Shown: positions 8,220 to 17,973, counted from the first letter of the stretch. The stretch: DNA of 64,000 nt from Methylobacterium radiotolerans JCM 2831 (GCF_000019725.1 NC_010505.1:1426001-1490000); one strand, 5' to 3'. Made by a program: numbers and translations. The notes: generated by a model from the sequence alone, not told the origin.

Positions 8220-9445
8220 CCCGCGCCGCCGTCCTCGTCGCCCCCGCGCTGCTGGCGCTCGGCCTGTCGGCCGCCTCCGCCCGCGACGAGGCCGCCGCCG
8301 CGCTCAAGCCGTTGCCCGCGCCCGCGGTCAGCGTCGTCGAGGCGACGCGGCGCGAGACCGTGGAGACCGTGACGGTGACCGGGACCCTGGTGCCCCGCGA
8401 CGAGATCCTGGTGACGCCCGAGATCGACGGCTACCGGGTCACCGAGGTGCTGGTCGAGGAGGGCGCGCGCGTCACCAAGGGTCAGGTGCTCGCGCGCCTC
8501 GCCCGCGACCTCATCGACCGCCAGATCGCCCAGCAGGACGCGGTGGTGGCCAAGGCCGAGGCCGCCGTGCCCCAGTCCCAGAGCAGCATCGAGCAGGCCG
8601 AGGCCGCCGCGACCGAGGCCCGGCTCAGCCTGGATCGGGCCAAGACGCTCATATCCACGGGCAACACCACCGCCGTGGTGATGGAGACCCGGACCTCTGC
8701 CCTGCGCCAGGCCGAGGGCCGGCTCGCCTTCGCCCGCAACGGGCTGGCCATGGCCAGGGCCGACCTCGCCCAGGCCCGCGCCGTGCGCGACGAGCTGTCC
8801 CTGCGGCTGGCCCGCACGGAGATCCGCGCTCCCGTGGACGGCATCGTCAGCCGCCGCACCGCCCGGGTCGGCCTCGCCGCCTCGGCCGCGTCCGAGCCCC
8901 TGTTCCGCCTGATCGCCCGCGGCGAGATCGAGCTCGAGGGCGAGATCGTCGAGACCAAGCTGCCCCTGCTGCGCGAGGGCGCCCCGGCCTGGATCGATCT
9001 CGGCGAGAGCGGCCGCGTCGCGGGCCGCGTGCGGGCCGTCTACCCCGAGGTCGACAAGGCCACCCGCCTTGGCAAGGTGCGCGTGCGCCTCGATCCCGAC
9101 CCGCGCCTGCGCATCGGGACCTTCGCCCGCGGCGGGGTCGAGCTCGGCCGCAGCCGCGGCGTGAGCGTCCCCCAGGCCTCCGTGCTCTACGGCGGCGGAC
9201 GCCGCAGCGTGCTCGCTGTCGCCGGCGACCGGGTCGAGGACCGCACCGTGCGCACCGGCATCGCCGACGAGGACACCATCGAGATCCGCGCAGGCCTCAA
9301 CGAGGGCGAGCGCGTCGTGGCCCGGGCCGGCTCGTTCCTGCGTGACGGCGACCGGGTCCGGCCGGTCCTCGAGGCCCCGCCCCCCGCGCCCGCGGTCGCC
9401 GCGGTGCCCGCGCCGCGGGACACCGCCGAAGCCGGCGTGCCTTAA
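8216..9445 (+). CDS. RND efflux periplasmic adaptor (membrane fusion protein)
   Basis: A 409-residue membrane fusion protein. It starts with a Sec signal peptide (TRAAVLVAPALLALGLSAAS). The order is barrel-sandwich lipoyl half (VTGTLVPRDEILVTPEIDGY), a long helical hairpin around residues 100-200 rich in Ala/Gln/Glu, the second lipoyl half (TEIRAPVDGIVSRRTARVG), then beta-barrel and membrane-proximal domains. It bridges the inner-membrane pump to an outer-membrane channel. The ATG overlaps the TetR stop (ATGA), which shows translational coupling. The RND pump follows 49 bases later. No TolC-type channel gene is in the operon, so a channel from elsewhere must be used. Confidence 0.92.
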   Translation: MTRAAVLVAPALLALGLSAASARDEAAAALKPLPAPAVSVVEATRRETVETVTVTGTLVPRDEILVTPEIDGYRVTEVLVEEGARVTKGQVLARLARDLIDRQIAQQDAVVAKAEAAVPQSQSSIEQAEAAATEARLSLDRAKTLISTGNTTAVVMETRTSALRQAEGRLAFARNGLAMARADLAQARAVRDELSLRLARTEIRAPVDGIVSRRTARVGLAASAASEPLFRLIARGEIELEGEIVETKLPLLREGAPAWIDLGESGRVAGRVRAVYPEVDKATRLGKVRVRLDPDPRLRIGTFARGGVELGRSRGVSVPQASVLYGGGRRSVLAVAGDRVEDRTVRTGIADEDTIEIRAGLNEGERVVARAGSFLRDGDRVRPVLEAPPPAPAVAAVPAPRDTAEAGVP

Positions 9446-9494
9446 GCCGGCGTCCCCACACCCATCCCGACGTCACGAGAGCCAGGGCCGCCCG

Positions 9495-12400
9495 ATGCGC
9501 CTGAACGTCTCCGCCTGGGCGATCCGCAATCCCATCGCGCCCCTCGTCCTGTTCCTGGTGCTGGTCGTGCTCGGCCTCGTCAGCTTCCGCGGGCTCGCGG
9601 TGACGAAGATGCCCAACGTCGACGTGCCCATCGTCTCGGTGGCGATCACCCAGTCGGGTGCGGCACCGTCCGAGTTGCAGACCCAGGTCACCAAGTGGGT
9701 CGAGGACTCGATCGCCGGCGTGCGGGGCGTCAAGCACATCACCTCGGCCATCACCGAGGGCTCCTCGGTGACCACGGTCGAGTTCCGGCTGGAGGTGAAC
9801 ACCGACCGCGCCGTCAACGACGTGAAGGACGCGGTCTCGAAGATCCGCATCAACCTGCCCCGCACCATCGACGAGCCGGTGATCAGCCGCGTCGAGATCG
9901 CCGGCCTGCCGATCCTCGTCTACGGCGTGAAGGCGCCCGCGATGACGCCCGCCGACCTCTCCTGGCTGGTCGAGGACAAGATCGCCCGCGCGCTCCAGGG
10001 CGTGAAGGGCGTGGGCGGCGTCGAGCGGGTCGGCGGCGTCGCGCGCGAGGTCCGGGTCGTGCTCCAGCCGGACCGGCTGCTGTCGCTCGGGATCACCGCC
10101 GCGGACGTGAACCGGCAGCTGCGCCTCACCTCCGCCGACATGGCGGGCGGGCGCGGCGAGGTCGGCGGGCGCGAGCAGTCGATCCGGACGCTCGCCGCGT
10201 CGCGCACCCTGCGCGACCTCAAGGCCACCGCCATCGTCCTGCCGGGCGGCCGCAAGGTCCGGCTCGACGACCTCGCACGCGTCGAGGACGGTATCGAGGA
10301 GCCGCGCACCTTCGCGCGCTTCAACGGCGAGCCGGTGGTCGCCTTCGCGGTCTCGCGCGGTGCGGGCGCCAGCGACGCCGAGGTCGCGGCCGGGGTGCAG
10401 AGGAAGATCGCCGAGTTCCAGGCGAGCTATCCCGATCTGCAGTTCGAGCTGATCGATTCGTCGGTCTCGTCGACCATCGGCTCCTACGATTCCGCCATGC
10501 ACACCCTGATCGAGGGGGCGCTCCTCGCGGTCATCGTGGTGCTGCTGTTCCTGCGCGACTGGCGCGCCACGCTCATCGCGGCGGTGGCGCTGCCCCTCTC
10601 GGTCTTCCCGACCTTCTGGGCGATGGACGCGCTGGGCTTCACGCTGAACGGCATCAGCCTGCTCGCGATCACGCTGGTGACCGGCATCCTCGTGGACGAC
10701 GCCATCGTCGAGATCGAGAACGTCGTCCGGCACATGCGGCTGGGCAAGTCGCCCTACCGAGCGGCCATCGAGGGCGCCGACGAGATCGGCCTCGCGGTCA
10801 TCGCCATCACGGCGACCCTGATCGCCGTTTTCGCCCCGGTCTCGTTCATGCCGGGCATCGCCGGCCGCTACTTCATCCAGTTCGGCCTCACCATCGCGGT
10901 CTCGGTGTTCATGTCGCTGCTCGTGGCGCGCCTCATCACCCCGATGCTCGCCGCCTACTTCCTGCGCGACCGCGGCCACCACGACGAGCGCGAGGGACCG
11001 GTCATGCGGGCCTATACGCGCCTCGTCGGCTGGTCGGTACGCCACCGGGTCGTCACGCTGTTCGCCGGCCTCGCGCTGTTCGCCGCCTCCATCGCGTCGA
11101 CGGGCCTGCTGCCCTCGGGCTTCATCCCGAAGCAGGACAATGCCCGCACGCTGTTCATGGTCGAGCTGGCGCCGGGCGCGAAGCTCGCCGACACGGTGGC
11201 GGTGTCCGACCGGGTGGTCTCGCGCATCCGGGCGCTGCCCGAGGTGACCTCGGTCTTCGTCGACGGCGGACGGCAGGTCGGCGGCAAGAAGGAGACCCGG
11301 CTCGCGACCCTGACCGTCAACCTCACGCCGAAGGCCGCGCGCGCCAAGCGCCAGTGGACGGTCGAGGCCGAGATCGCGGCCCTGCTCGCCGAGGAGCCCG
11401 ACATCCGGTCCTGGACCCTGCGCGACAGCGGCCAGCGCGACCTCGCCCTGGTGGTGAGCGGTCCCGACGCCGACGTCGTCACGGAGGTCGCCGCGCGGCT
11501 GCAGCGCGACATGGCCGCCATCCCGCACCTCGTGGCGGTGATGTCGACGGCGCCGCTGAACCGGACGGAGGTCCGCATCCGGCCGAAGGAGGGCGTGGCG
11601 GCCGATCTCGGCGTCTCGACCGACGCCATCGCGGAGACCGTCCGGGTCGGGACCATCGGCGACATCGGCCTGAACCTCGCGAAGTTCAACGCCGCGGACC
11701 GCCAGGTGCCGATCCGGGTGCAACTGCCCGAGAGCGCCCGCGGCGCCGTCTCACGGCTGGAGAACCTGAAAGTGCCGGCCAAGAACGGGGCCGCCGTGCC
11801 GCTGGCGGTCGTGGCCGACATCGAGCTCGACCAGGGACCCGGCGCCATCGACCGCTACGACCGGGCGGTGCGCGTGGCCGTCGAGGCCAACATGGAGAAC
11901 TCGGAGGCCCTCGGGACGCTCATCGCCGAGGCGCTGCGGACGCCGACGGCCAGGACTCTGCCGCCGGGGGTGACCATCAAGCAGACCGGCGACGCCGAGA
12001 TCATGGGCGAGGTGTTCTCGGGCTTCCTGATGGCGATGGGCGCCGGCATCATGATGGTCTACGCGGTGCTCGTCCTGCTGTTCGGCTCGTTCCTGCAGCC
12101 GCTGACCATCCTGTTCTCGCTGCCTCTGTCCGTCGGCGGCGCCATCCTCGGCCTGCTCCTCTTCCAGATGCCGATCTCGATGCCGGTCGTCATCGGCATC
12201 CTGATGCTGATGGGACTGGTCACGAAGAACGCGATCATGCTGGTCGACTTCGCGGTCGAGGAGATGGGCCGCGGCGTCGACCGGGTCACCGCCATCGTCG
12301 AGGCCGGCCGCAAGCGGGCGCGGCCCATCGTGATGACGACCATCGCGATGGCGGCGGGCATGGTCCCGTCCGCCATGGCGCTCGGGGTCGGCGGCGAGTT

Positions 12401-12581
12401 CCGGGCGCCGATGGCGGTGGCGGTCATCGCCGGCCTCATCGTCTCGACCCTGCTCTCCCTCGTCTTCGTCCCGGCCGTGTTCCTGCTGATGGACAGCCTG
12501 GGCCGACTGCTCGGCCGACTGCTCGGCCGCTTCGTCGGCCCGCGGGACGAGGCGTGCGGCCACGCGGCGGCGACGCCGTGA
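9495..12581 (+). CDS. RND (HAE1-like) efflux permease
   Basis: A 1028-residue inner-membrane pump of the AcrB type, with the usual length. The first transmembrane helix is APLVLFLVLVVLGLVSF. The porter domains carry VPIVSVAITQSGAAP and DVNRQLRL. The TM4 proton-relay pair DD occurs in GILVDDAIVEIENVV near residue 400, which is the drug (HAE) pattern rather than the heavy-metal pattern. The two-fold internal repeat is complete. The C-terminus holds a short tandem LGRLLGRLLGR repeat. It would export hydrophobic compounds by proton antiport together with the upstream adaptor. TetR and the dual operator upstream give inducible control. Confidence 0.93.
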   Translation: MRLNVSAWAIRNPIAPLVLFLVLVVLGLVSFRGLAVTKMPNVDVPIVSVAITQSGAAPSELQTQVTKWVEDSIAGVRGVKHITSAITEGSSVTTVEFRLEVNTDRAVNDVKDAVSKIRINLPRTIDEPVISRVEIAGLPILVYGVKAPAMTPADLSWLVEDKIARALQGVKGVGGVERVGGVAREVRVVLQPDRLLSLGITAADVNRQLRLTSADMAGGRGEVGGREQSIRTLAASRTLRDLKATAIVLPGGRKVRLDDLARVEDGIEEPRTFARFNGEPVVAFAVSRGAGASDAEVAAGVQRKIAEFQASYPDLQFELIDSSVSSTIGSYDSAMHTLIEGALLAVIVVLLFLRDWRATLIAAVALPLSVFPTFWAMDALGFTLNGISLLAITLVTGILVDDAIVEIENVVRHMRLGKSPYRAAIEGADEIGLAVIAITATLIAVFAPVSFMPGIAGRYFIQFGLTIAVSVFMSLLVARLITPMLAAYFLRDRGHHDEREGPVMRAYTRLVGWSVRHRVVTLFAGLALFAASIASTGLLPSGFIPKQDNARTLFMVELAPGAKLADTVAVSDRVVSRIRALPEVTSVFVDGGRQVGGKKETRLATLTVNLTPKAARAKRQWTVEAEIAALLAEEPDIRSWTLRDSGQRDLALVVSGPDADVVTEVAARLQRDMAAIPHLVAVMSTAPLNRTEVRIRPKEGVAADLGVSTDAIAETVRVGTIGDIGLNLAKFNAADRQVPIRVQLPESARGAVSRLENLKVPAKNGAAVPLAVVADIELDQGPGAIDRYDRAVRVAVEANMENSEALGTLIAEALRTPTARTLPPGVTIKQTGDAEIMGEVFSGFLMAMGAGIMMVYAVLVLLFGSFLQPLTILFSLPLSVGGAILGLLLFQMPISMPVVIGILMLMGLVTKNAIMLVDFAVEEMGRGVDRVTAIVEAGRKRARPIVMTTIAMAAGMVPSAMALGVGGEFRAPMAVAVIAGLIVSTLLSLVFVPAVFLLMDSLGRLLGRLLGRFVGPRDEACGHAAATP

Positions 12582-12911
12582 GCCACCCCTCCGCCCCACG
12601 TTACAACGGAATCCGATGACCGCTCCCGCCTAGCGGCCCCGTTCGCCTCGGTGACCGCCGCCGCGTCCGGCCGAGCCGTTCGGGACTTGGCTCACGGGAG
12701 ACGGTCGCGCCCGGGTCCGGACCGAGCGGTGCGGATCCGACGCGTCCCGCCTGTGTGGCTTCATCGTCTGGGGTAGAGACCCGTTCGACGGGAGCGGCAG
12801 GCCGAAGGTCGACCAATCCAACCCGAACCCGGCTTGGCAAGCCCGACCCCGCCCGGCCACCGGACGCGTGCGCCGCGCCCTTGTGCCGACGGTCGTCGAA
12901 GGGACAGCACC
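12582..12911. other. No gene supported
   Basis: About 330 bases between the end of the RND operon and the convergent DUF6428 gene. Overlapping open frames have shadow composition, and I see no motif, RNA hairpin with a T tract or repeat. Confidence 0.4.
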
Positions 12912-13412
12912 TCAGCAGCAGCGCGCGTCGTCTCGCCGCTTCGCCTCCAGCCATCGATCACGAGGCTTGCAGCTCGCCACGCGCGGCGCCAGGGCCACGG
13001 TCAGCACATCTCCTGACCGGACGGGGGCGTCAGCGCGATGGAGCTGCATCGGCGCGACTCCGTCGCTGACCTCGAAGGTGAGCCGGGCGCCCGGGTCGAG
13101 GCCGACGTGCTCCGACACCGTGCGGATGATCTCCGCGACCTTGCCGGCGGTCATGTGGGTGCGGTCGCCGTCGGCCACGTCCCAGAGCTGGACGAAGATC
13201 TCCGACCAGGCTTCCGGGTTGGCCCCGCAGTCGAGGGCGGCGAACTGCCCGGCCTTCACCTCGGTGACATGATAGCCGCGCTCGATCGTCCGGCCGGCGT
13301 AGCTGAACACCAGGGGCGCGGCCGGCTGCGCGTCGCAAGCGGCGAGCAGGGCACCCAGCGGAATGTCCGTGGCGGCCGGCGCCATCCGGTCCGGGCGGTC
13401 AAGGGTCGGCAT
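12912..13412 (-). CDS. DUF6428 family protein of an arsenic locus
   Basis: A 166-residue protein with the DUF6428 pattern: LVFSYAGRTIERGYHVTEVKAG, then ALDCGANPEAWSEIFVQLW and AGKVAEIIRTV. Members are small cytoplasmic proteins of unknown biochemistry that often accompany arsenic-resistance genes. The ATG at 13412 has a GTGGAG sequence 7 bases upstream. It follows arsH by 35 bases on the same strand and is most likely cotranscribed with it from the divergent ars promoter. The last 30 residues are Arg/Lys-rich and Cys-terminated, longer than I expect. Confidence 0.75.
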   Translation of the reverse strand: MPTLDRPDRMAPAATDIPLGALLAACDAQPAAPLVFSYAGRTIERGYHVTEVKAGQFAALDCGANPEAWSEIFVQLWDVADGDRTHMTAGKVAEIIRTVSEHVGLDPGARLTFEVSDGVAPMQLHRADAPVRSGDVLTVALAPRVASCKPRDRWLEAKRRDDARCC

Positions 13413-13447
13413 CGGCGCGCTCCACGGGTCGTTTCTCGGGAGAGGTC

Positions 13448-14218
13448 TCAGCGCTTCACAAAGCCGATATCGGCGGCCACCGCGCTCAGCCGCTCCGGCT
13501 CGCGCTCCTTCCGCTCGCTGTAGCGGTCCACCAGGTCGTCGGCCCGCTCGCGGGTCAGGAGCGTGAACTTCATCAACTCCTCGCACACGTCCACGACGCG
13601 CTCGTAGAGCGGCCCCGGCTTCATCCGGCCGGCGTCGTCGAACTCCTTGTAGGCCATCGGCACGGACGACTGGTTCGGGATCGTGATCATACGCATCCAG
13701 CGGCCGAGCAGGCGCAGGCTGTTCACGGCGTTGAAGCTCTGCGACCCGCCGGACACCTGCATGACGGCGAGGGTGCGCCCCTGAGTCGGTCGCACGCTGC
13801 CCTCGGAGAGGGGCAGCCAGTCGATCTGGCTCTTCATCACGCCGGTCAGGTTGCCGTGCCGCTCGGGCGACACCCACACCTGTCCCTCGGACCAGATCGA
13901 CAGGGCGCGCAGCTCCTGCACCTTCGGGTGGTCGGCGGTCGTGTCGTCGGGCAGGGGCAGGCCGCGGGCGTCGTAGATCCGCACCTCGCCACCCATGGCT
14001 TCGAGCAGCCGAGCGGCCTCGTAGGCGAGGAACCGACTGAACGAGCGCTCGCGCAGGGAGCCATAGAGGATCAGGAACCGGGGCGCATGGGTGAACGGCG
14101 CGGCCGAAACCGCGCTGGCGCGGGTCGGCACCACGAAGTGCGTCTGGCTCAAGTTCGGCAGGCCATCGGTGAAGGGCTGTGCAGGCTTGTCCAAGGATCG
14201 GCTTTCTTGTACTTTCAA
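13448..14218 (-). CDS. arsH: Arsenical resistance flavoprotein ArsH
   Basis: An NADPH-dependent FMN oxidoreductase of the ArsH type, 256 residues at most. The flavodoxin-like core is clear: [26 protein letters not shown], then [37 protein letters not shown] and TIPNQSSVP. ArsH oxidises trivalent organoarsenicals and reduces quinones or metals. The ATG at 14218 lies inside the palindrome thought to bind ArsR and leaves only 26 bases to arsR, so translation may start further in, for example at the TTG of codon 9 or later; the family usually starts close to LPNLSQ. It is divergent from arsR. Confidence 0.93.
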   Translation of the reverse strand: MKVQESRSLDKPAQPFTDGLPNLSQTHFVVPTRASAVSAAPFTHAPRFLILYGSLRERSFSRFLAYEAARLLEAMGGEVRIYDARGLPLPDDTTADHPKVQELRALSIWSEGQVWVSPERHGNLTGVMKSQIDWLPLSEGSVRPTQGRTLAVMQVSGGSQSFNAVNSLRLLGRWMRMITIPNQSSVPMAYKEFDDAGRMKPGPLYERVVDVCEELMKFTLLTRERADDLVDRYSERKEREPERLSAVAADIGFVKR

Positions 14219-14231
14219 ACGGTAATTTGAA
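14214..14231. promoter_or_regulatory. Putative ArsR operator in arsH-arsR intergenic region
   Basis: A perfect 6-6-6 palindrome, TTCAAA then six bases then TTTGAA, sits in an AT-rich island directly between the divergent arsH and arsR genes. ArsR-family repressors bind such AT-rich dyads, and release upon arsenite binding would switch on both directions. Confidence 0.6.
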
Positions 14232-14244
14232 GATTGTAACGAAA

Positions 14245-14601
14245 ATGGACGAGCCGCAAGCCCTCGCCGCGTTCGCGGCCCTCGCCCAGGAACATCGCCT
14301 GCGCCTGGTGCGGGCGCTCGTGACCGCCGGTCCGGGCGGCCTGGCCTCCGGCGCTCTGGCCGAGGCGGTCGGCGTCTCCGCCGCCACCGTCTCCCATCAC
14401 CTCAAGGAGCTGAGCCACGCCGGGCTGGTCGCCTCGCGGCGCGAGGGCCGCTCGATCATCTACAGCGCCGCCTACCCGGCGCTGTCCGACCTGATCGCCT
14501 TCCTGATGAAAGACTGCTGCCAGGGCCGCCCGGAAGTCTGCGCTCCGGCGATGGCCGCGCTGGCAACCTGCTGCCCCCCCGGAGAAACCGCCCATGGCTG
14601 A
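14245..14601 (+). CDS. arsR: ArsR family metalloregulator
   Basis: A 118-residue winged-helix repressor. The HTH is [24 protein letters not shown], followed by the wing [15 protein letters not shown]. The C-terminal tail is Cys-rich ([15 protein letters not shown], then ATCCPP), which provides the arsenite-binding thiols outside the HTH, as in the C-terminal-site ArsR types. It represses the divergent ars genes until As(III) binds. The start is ATG 14245. Its 3' end overlaps arsC by eight bases, so the two are coupled. Confidence 0.92.
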   Translation: MDEPQALAAFAALAQEHRLRLVRALVTAGPGGLASGALAEAVGVSAATVSHHLKELSHAGLVASRREGRSIIYSAAYPALSDLIAFLMKDCCQGRPEVCAPAMAALATCCPPGETAHG

Positions 14602-15031
14602 GCCGTTCGATGTCGTGATCTACCACAACCCCGCGTGCGGCACGTCCCGCAACACCCTGGCGATGATCCGCAACGCCGGCATCGAGCCGCATGTGGTCGA
14701 GTACGTCAAAACCCCGCCCGCGCGGGCGCTGCTGGTGCAGCTCCTCGCCCGCGCCGGCCTGAGCGTCCGCGACGTGCTCCGGGAGAAGGGCACGCCGTTC
14801 GCCGAACTGAAGCTCGGTGATCCGACGCTGACCGAGGAGCAGTTGCTCGATGCCATCGAGGCGCACCCGATCCTCATCAACCGCCCGCTGGTGGTGACGC
14901 CCAAGGGCGTGCGCCTCTGCCGGCCCTCCGAAGCCGTGCTGGATCTCCTGCCGGTGCAGCGGGGCGACTTCGTCAAAGAGGACGGCGAGCGGGTGGTGGA
15001 CGAGCACGGCCGCCGCATCGCCACCGCCTGA
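14594..15031 (+). CDS. arsC: Glutaredoxin-dependent arsenate reductase ArsC
   Basis: A 145-residue arsenate reductase of the glutathione/glutaredoxin class. The catalytic Cys is in YHNPACGTSRNTL (residue 15). The later PLVVTPKGVRLCRPSE segment contains the Arg that, with the other active-site Arg residues, binds arsenate. It reduces As(V) to As(III) for export by ArsB or capture by ArsR. The length is normal. The ATG overlaps the arsR stop. Confidence 0.93.
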   Translation: MAEPFDVVIYHNPACGTSRNTLAMIRNAGIEPHVVEYVKTPPARALLVQLLARAGLSVRDVLREKGTPFAELKLGDPTLTEEQLLDAIEAHPILINRPLVVTPKGVRLCRPSEAVLDLLPVQRGDFVKEDGERVVDEHGRRIATA

Positions 15032-15065
15032 GCCTCACGCCGAACCATAAGAAGAAACCGCCCGG

Positions 15066-16361
15066 ATGCTCGCGCTCGCCATCTTCCTTGCCACCCTCGT
15101 CTTCGTCATCTGGCAGCCCAGGGGCCTCGGGATCGGGTGGAGCGCCTTGGCCGGCGCGGGCGTCGCCCTCGCCACGGGGGTGATCCATCCGGGCGATGTT
15201 CCGGCGGTCTGGCACATCGTTTGGGACGCGACGTTCACCTTCGTGGCGCTGATCATCATCTCGCTGCTGCTCGATGAGGCCGGGTTCTTCCACTGGGCGG
15301 CCCTGCACGTCGCCCGTTGGGGCGGTGGCCGGGGCCGGCGGCTGTTTCCGCTGGTCGTGCTCCTCGGCGCGGCCATCGCGGCGGTGTTCGCCAACGACGG
15401 CGCCGCGCTGCTGCTCACCCCGATCGTGCTGGCGATCCTGCTCCGGCTCGACTTCACGCCGGCGGCGGCCCTGGCGTTCATCGTCGCCTGCGGGTTCGTG
15501 GCGGACAGCACCTCCCTGCCGCTGGTGATCTCCAACCTCGTCAACATCGTCTCCGCCAACTTCTTCGACGTGACCTTCGGCCGGTACGCGGCCGTGATGG
15601 TGCCGGTGAACCTGGTCTCCCTGACCGCGACGCTGGTGGTGCTCCGGGCCTACTTCCGGCGCGACGTGCCGGCGGCCTACCCGGTGGATGCGTTGGAGCG
15701 ACCGGCCGGCGCGATCCGCGACCCGCTGGTGTTCCGGGCGGCGTTCCCGCTGCTCGGCGCGCTCCTGCTCGCCTACTTCGTCACCGCGCCGTTCGGCGTG
15801 CCGGTCTCGGCCGTCACCTGCGCCGGCGCGGCCCTGCTCCTGCTGCTCGCCGGCCGGGGCCGGATCATCCCGATCCGCAAGGTGCTCACCGGCGCCCCCT
15901 GGCAGATCGTCCTGTTCAGCCTCGGCATGTACCTCGTGGTCTACGGCCTGCGGAACGCCGGCCTGACCGACGAGCTGGCGAAGGGCCTGGTCTGGCTCGC
16001 CGGGTACGGCCCGTGGGTCGCCACCATCGGCACCGGCTTTGCGGCGGCCGTTCTGTCGTCGGTGATGAACAACATGCCGAGTGTGCTGATCGGAGCGCTC
16101 TCGATCCAGCAGGCCCCGGACCTGTCTCCGCTGACCCGCGAGCTGATGGTCTACGCCAACGTGATCGGCTGCGACCTCGGCCCGAAATTCACGCCGATCG
16201 GCAGCCTCGCCACCTTGCTCTGGCTGCACGTCCTCGCCAGCAAGGGTCAGAGGATCGCCTGGGGCCAGTACATGAAGGTCGGCCTGGTCATCACCCCGCC
16301 CGTGCTGCTGATCACGCTGCTGGCGCTGGCGGCCTGGCTACCGCTGCTCGGCACCTGGTAG
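15066..16361 (+). CDS. arsB: Arsenite efflux membrane protein ArsB
   Basis: A 431-residue polytopic transporter of the ArsB/NhaD (IT superfamily) type with about 11-12 hydrophobic helices. Typical motifs are the first-half hairpin [19 protein letters not shown] and its repeat in the second half, [17 protein letters not shown], followed by [17 protein letters not shown]. ArsB extrudes arsenite by proton antiport, or with an ArsA ATPase when present; no arsA is seen here. It starts 34 bases after arsC, ATG 15066, preceded by AAGAAGAAA. Confidence 0.93.
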   Translation: MLALAIFLATLVFVIWQPRGLGIGWSALAGAGVALATGVIHPGDVPAVWHIVWDATFTFVALIIISLLLDEAGFFHWAALHVARWGGGRGRRLFPLVVLLGAAIAAVFANDGAALLLTPIVLAILLRLDFTPAAALAFIVACGFVADSTSLPLVISNLVNIVSANFFDVTFGRYAAVMVPVNLVSLTATLVVLRAYFRRDVPAAYPVDALERPAGAIRDPLVFRAAFPLLGALLLAYFVTAPFGVPVSAVTCAGAALLLLLAGRGRIIPIRKVLTGAPWQIVLFSLGMYLVVYGLRNAGLTDELAKGLVWLAGYGPWVATIGTGFAAAVLSSVMNNMPSVLIGALSIQQAPDLSPLTRELMVYANVIGCDLGPKFTPIGSLATLLWLHVLASKGQRIAWGQYMKVGLVITPPVLLITLLALAAWLPLLGTW

Positions 16362-16368
16362 GCGGCCC

Positions 16369-17529
16369 GTGTCCGAGGCTCGCCGCTGGCCGGTGATCTC
16401 CGCCCTCGGCGTGGTGCAGATCCTCACCTGGGGGTCGTCGTTCTACCTGCCGGCGGTGCTCGCCGGCCCGGTCGCGGACAGCACCGGCTGGCCGCTCGCC
16501 TGGGTGGTCGGTGGCCTGTCCCTCGGCCTGTTGGTCGCCGCGTTCGCCTCGCCGCATGTCGGCGCCGCGATCCACCGCCACGGCGGTCGCCCGGTGCTGG
16601 CGCTGGCAGCCCTGCTGCTTGCGGCCGGGCTGACCACGCTGGCGCTCGCGCCGGCGCTGCCGGTCTACTTGGCCGGCTGGCTGCTCCTGGGCCTCGGCAT
16701 GGGCTGCGGGTTGTACGACCCGGCGTTCGCGACACTCGGCCGGCTCTACGGCGCGGCGGCGCGGCCGGCGATCACGAGCCTGACGCTGTGGGGCGGGTTC
16801 GCCAGCACCGTGTGCTGGCCGCTGTCGGCGTTCCTGGTCGCGCATGCCGGCTGGCGGGGGGCGTGCCTCGCCTACGCCGGCCTGCACCTCGCGGTGACGC
16901 TGCCGCTGGTGCTACGGCTGATCCCGAAGGCCCCGGCGCTGCCAGCGGCGGCACATCACCAAGCCGGCGCCGGCCCGCTGACGACTCCGGAGCGGCGGGC
17001 GTTCCTGCTGTTCGCCGGGGTCCTGGTGCTCGGCGGCGCGATCATGGCGCTGGTGTCGGTCCACCTGATCACCCTCTTGCAGGCGCGCGGCGTAGCGCTC
17101 GCTTCGGCGGTCACCTACGGGGCGCTGATCGGCCCGGCGCAGGTCGGTGCCCGCCTCGTGGAGATGTCCTTCAAGGGGCGGCACCATCCGCTGTGGACGC
17201 TGACCGCCGCGTTCGCTCTGGTCGCCCTCGGCGTGGCCCTGCTCGCGTTCGGCCTGCCCGGCGTGGGGCTCTGGCTGGTGCTGTACGGCGGCGGCAACGG
17301 GATCTACTCGATCGCGCGGGGCACGGTGCCCTTGGCGCTGTTCGGCTCCGTGCGCTACCCGCTGGTGGTCGGCCGCTTGGCCCGGCCGGGCCTGATCGCG
17401 CAGGCTCTGGCTCCCCCAGCCGGCGCGGTGGTGCTCACCCATGCCGGCCCGGATGCGCTGTGGTGGTTGCTGCTCGCTCTCGCGCTCGCCAATCTCGGGT
17501 TGGTCGGCGCGCTCTGGCGGACACGGTAG
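16369..17529 (+). CDS. MFS transporter in the ars operon
   Basis: A 386-residue protein with 12 hydrophobic helices and major-facilitator features (LGLGMGCGLYDPAFATLGRL; GALIGPAQVGARL). It begins with GTG only 7 bases after the arsB stop, so it is the last gene of the arsR-arsC-arsB operon. MFS proteins of this kind occur at the end of alphaproteobacterial ars operons. ArsJ, which exports arseno-phosphoglycerate, is normally paired with a GAPDH gene; none is present, so I do not call it ArsJ. Substrate unknown, possibly an organoarsenical. Confidence 0.85.
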   Translation: MSEARRWPVISALGVVQILTWGSSFYLPAVLAGPVADSTGWPLAWVVGGLSLGLLVAAFASPHVGAAIHRHGGRPVLALAALLLAAGLTTLALAPALPVYLAGWLLLGLGMGCGLYDPAFATLGRLYGAAARPAITSLTLWGGFASTVCWPLSAFLVAHAGWRGACLAYAGLHLAVTLPLVLRLIPKAPALPAAAHHQAGAGPLTTPERRAFLLFAGVLVLGGAIMALVSVHLITLLQARGVALASAVTYGALIGPAQVGARLVEMSFKGRHHPLWTLTAAFALVALGVALLAFGLPGVGLWLVLYGGGNGIYSIARGTVPLALFGSVRYPLVVGRLARPGLIAQALAPPAGAVVLTHAGPDALWWLLLALALANLGLVGALWRTR

Positions 17530-17689
17530 TTGATCTCACCGCGCCATCCGCCTCCATCCCCGATCCGACCCCTCCACCGGCCGGCCTCGGTCGGAAGCGG
17601 AACCTTCCCTACGGGACGCCAGGGGTGCGTTCGGTCACCGCCCAGCGCTGCCGTTCGAGCCCGCGGCCCGGGATCATCCCACCGTCTGG

Positions 17690-17950
17690 CCGCCGCCGGC
17701 TGCCCTGCCGCCAAGCCAGGACCGTCACGGCGACCGGCGACCCGCCGAGGACCATAGTGGCGATGCCGATGACCGCCGTCGCGACCGGTGTCGCGATGAG
17801 GAGGCCGTAGAGGCGCGACCCGGGGAGCAGGATGAGGCACAGGGCGGTGACGCCGACCTGCGTGACCGTCTCCAGGAGCGGCCGCAGGCAGGTGACAGGC
17901 AGGGGAGCACCGCGAACTGCCCGAGGAAGAACCGCCAGGGGCCGAGCATC
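17690..17950 (-). pseudogene. Remnant of a membrane protein gene
   Basis: Two frames on the minus strand can be joined: a fragment ending PWRFFLGQFAVLP, then VTQVGVTALCLILLPG followed by a hydrophobic stretch (LLIATPVATAVIGIATMVLGG). No start codon with a ribosome binding site and no intact frame are present. It looks like a decayed fragment; the family is not recognisable. It lies next to the LysR pseudogene in the ars-to-amine-oxidase interval. Confidence 0.3.
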
Positions 17951-17973
17951 CCGAGGGGACCGTCCGGCGGCGG

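Noticed and set aside
9297..11723. Long minus-strand open frame opposite the RND pump
   Set aside because: The translation is His/Arg/Asp/Gly-rich without domains, and the plus strand encodes a complete RND permease. It is a codon-bias mirror frame.
12601..12954. 117-residue minus-strand open frame
   Set aside because: Arg/Ser/Pro-rich shadow composition, no ribosome site, and it overlaps the end of the DUF6428 gene in another frame.
16369..17529. Calling the MFS gene arsJ
   Set aside because: ArsJ is normally coupled to a GAPDH gene that makes its arsenylated substrate; no such gene is present.
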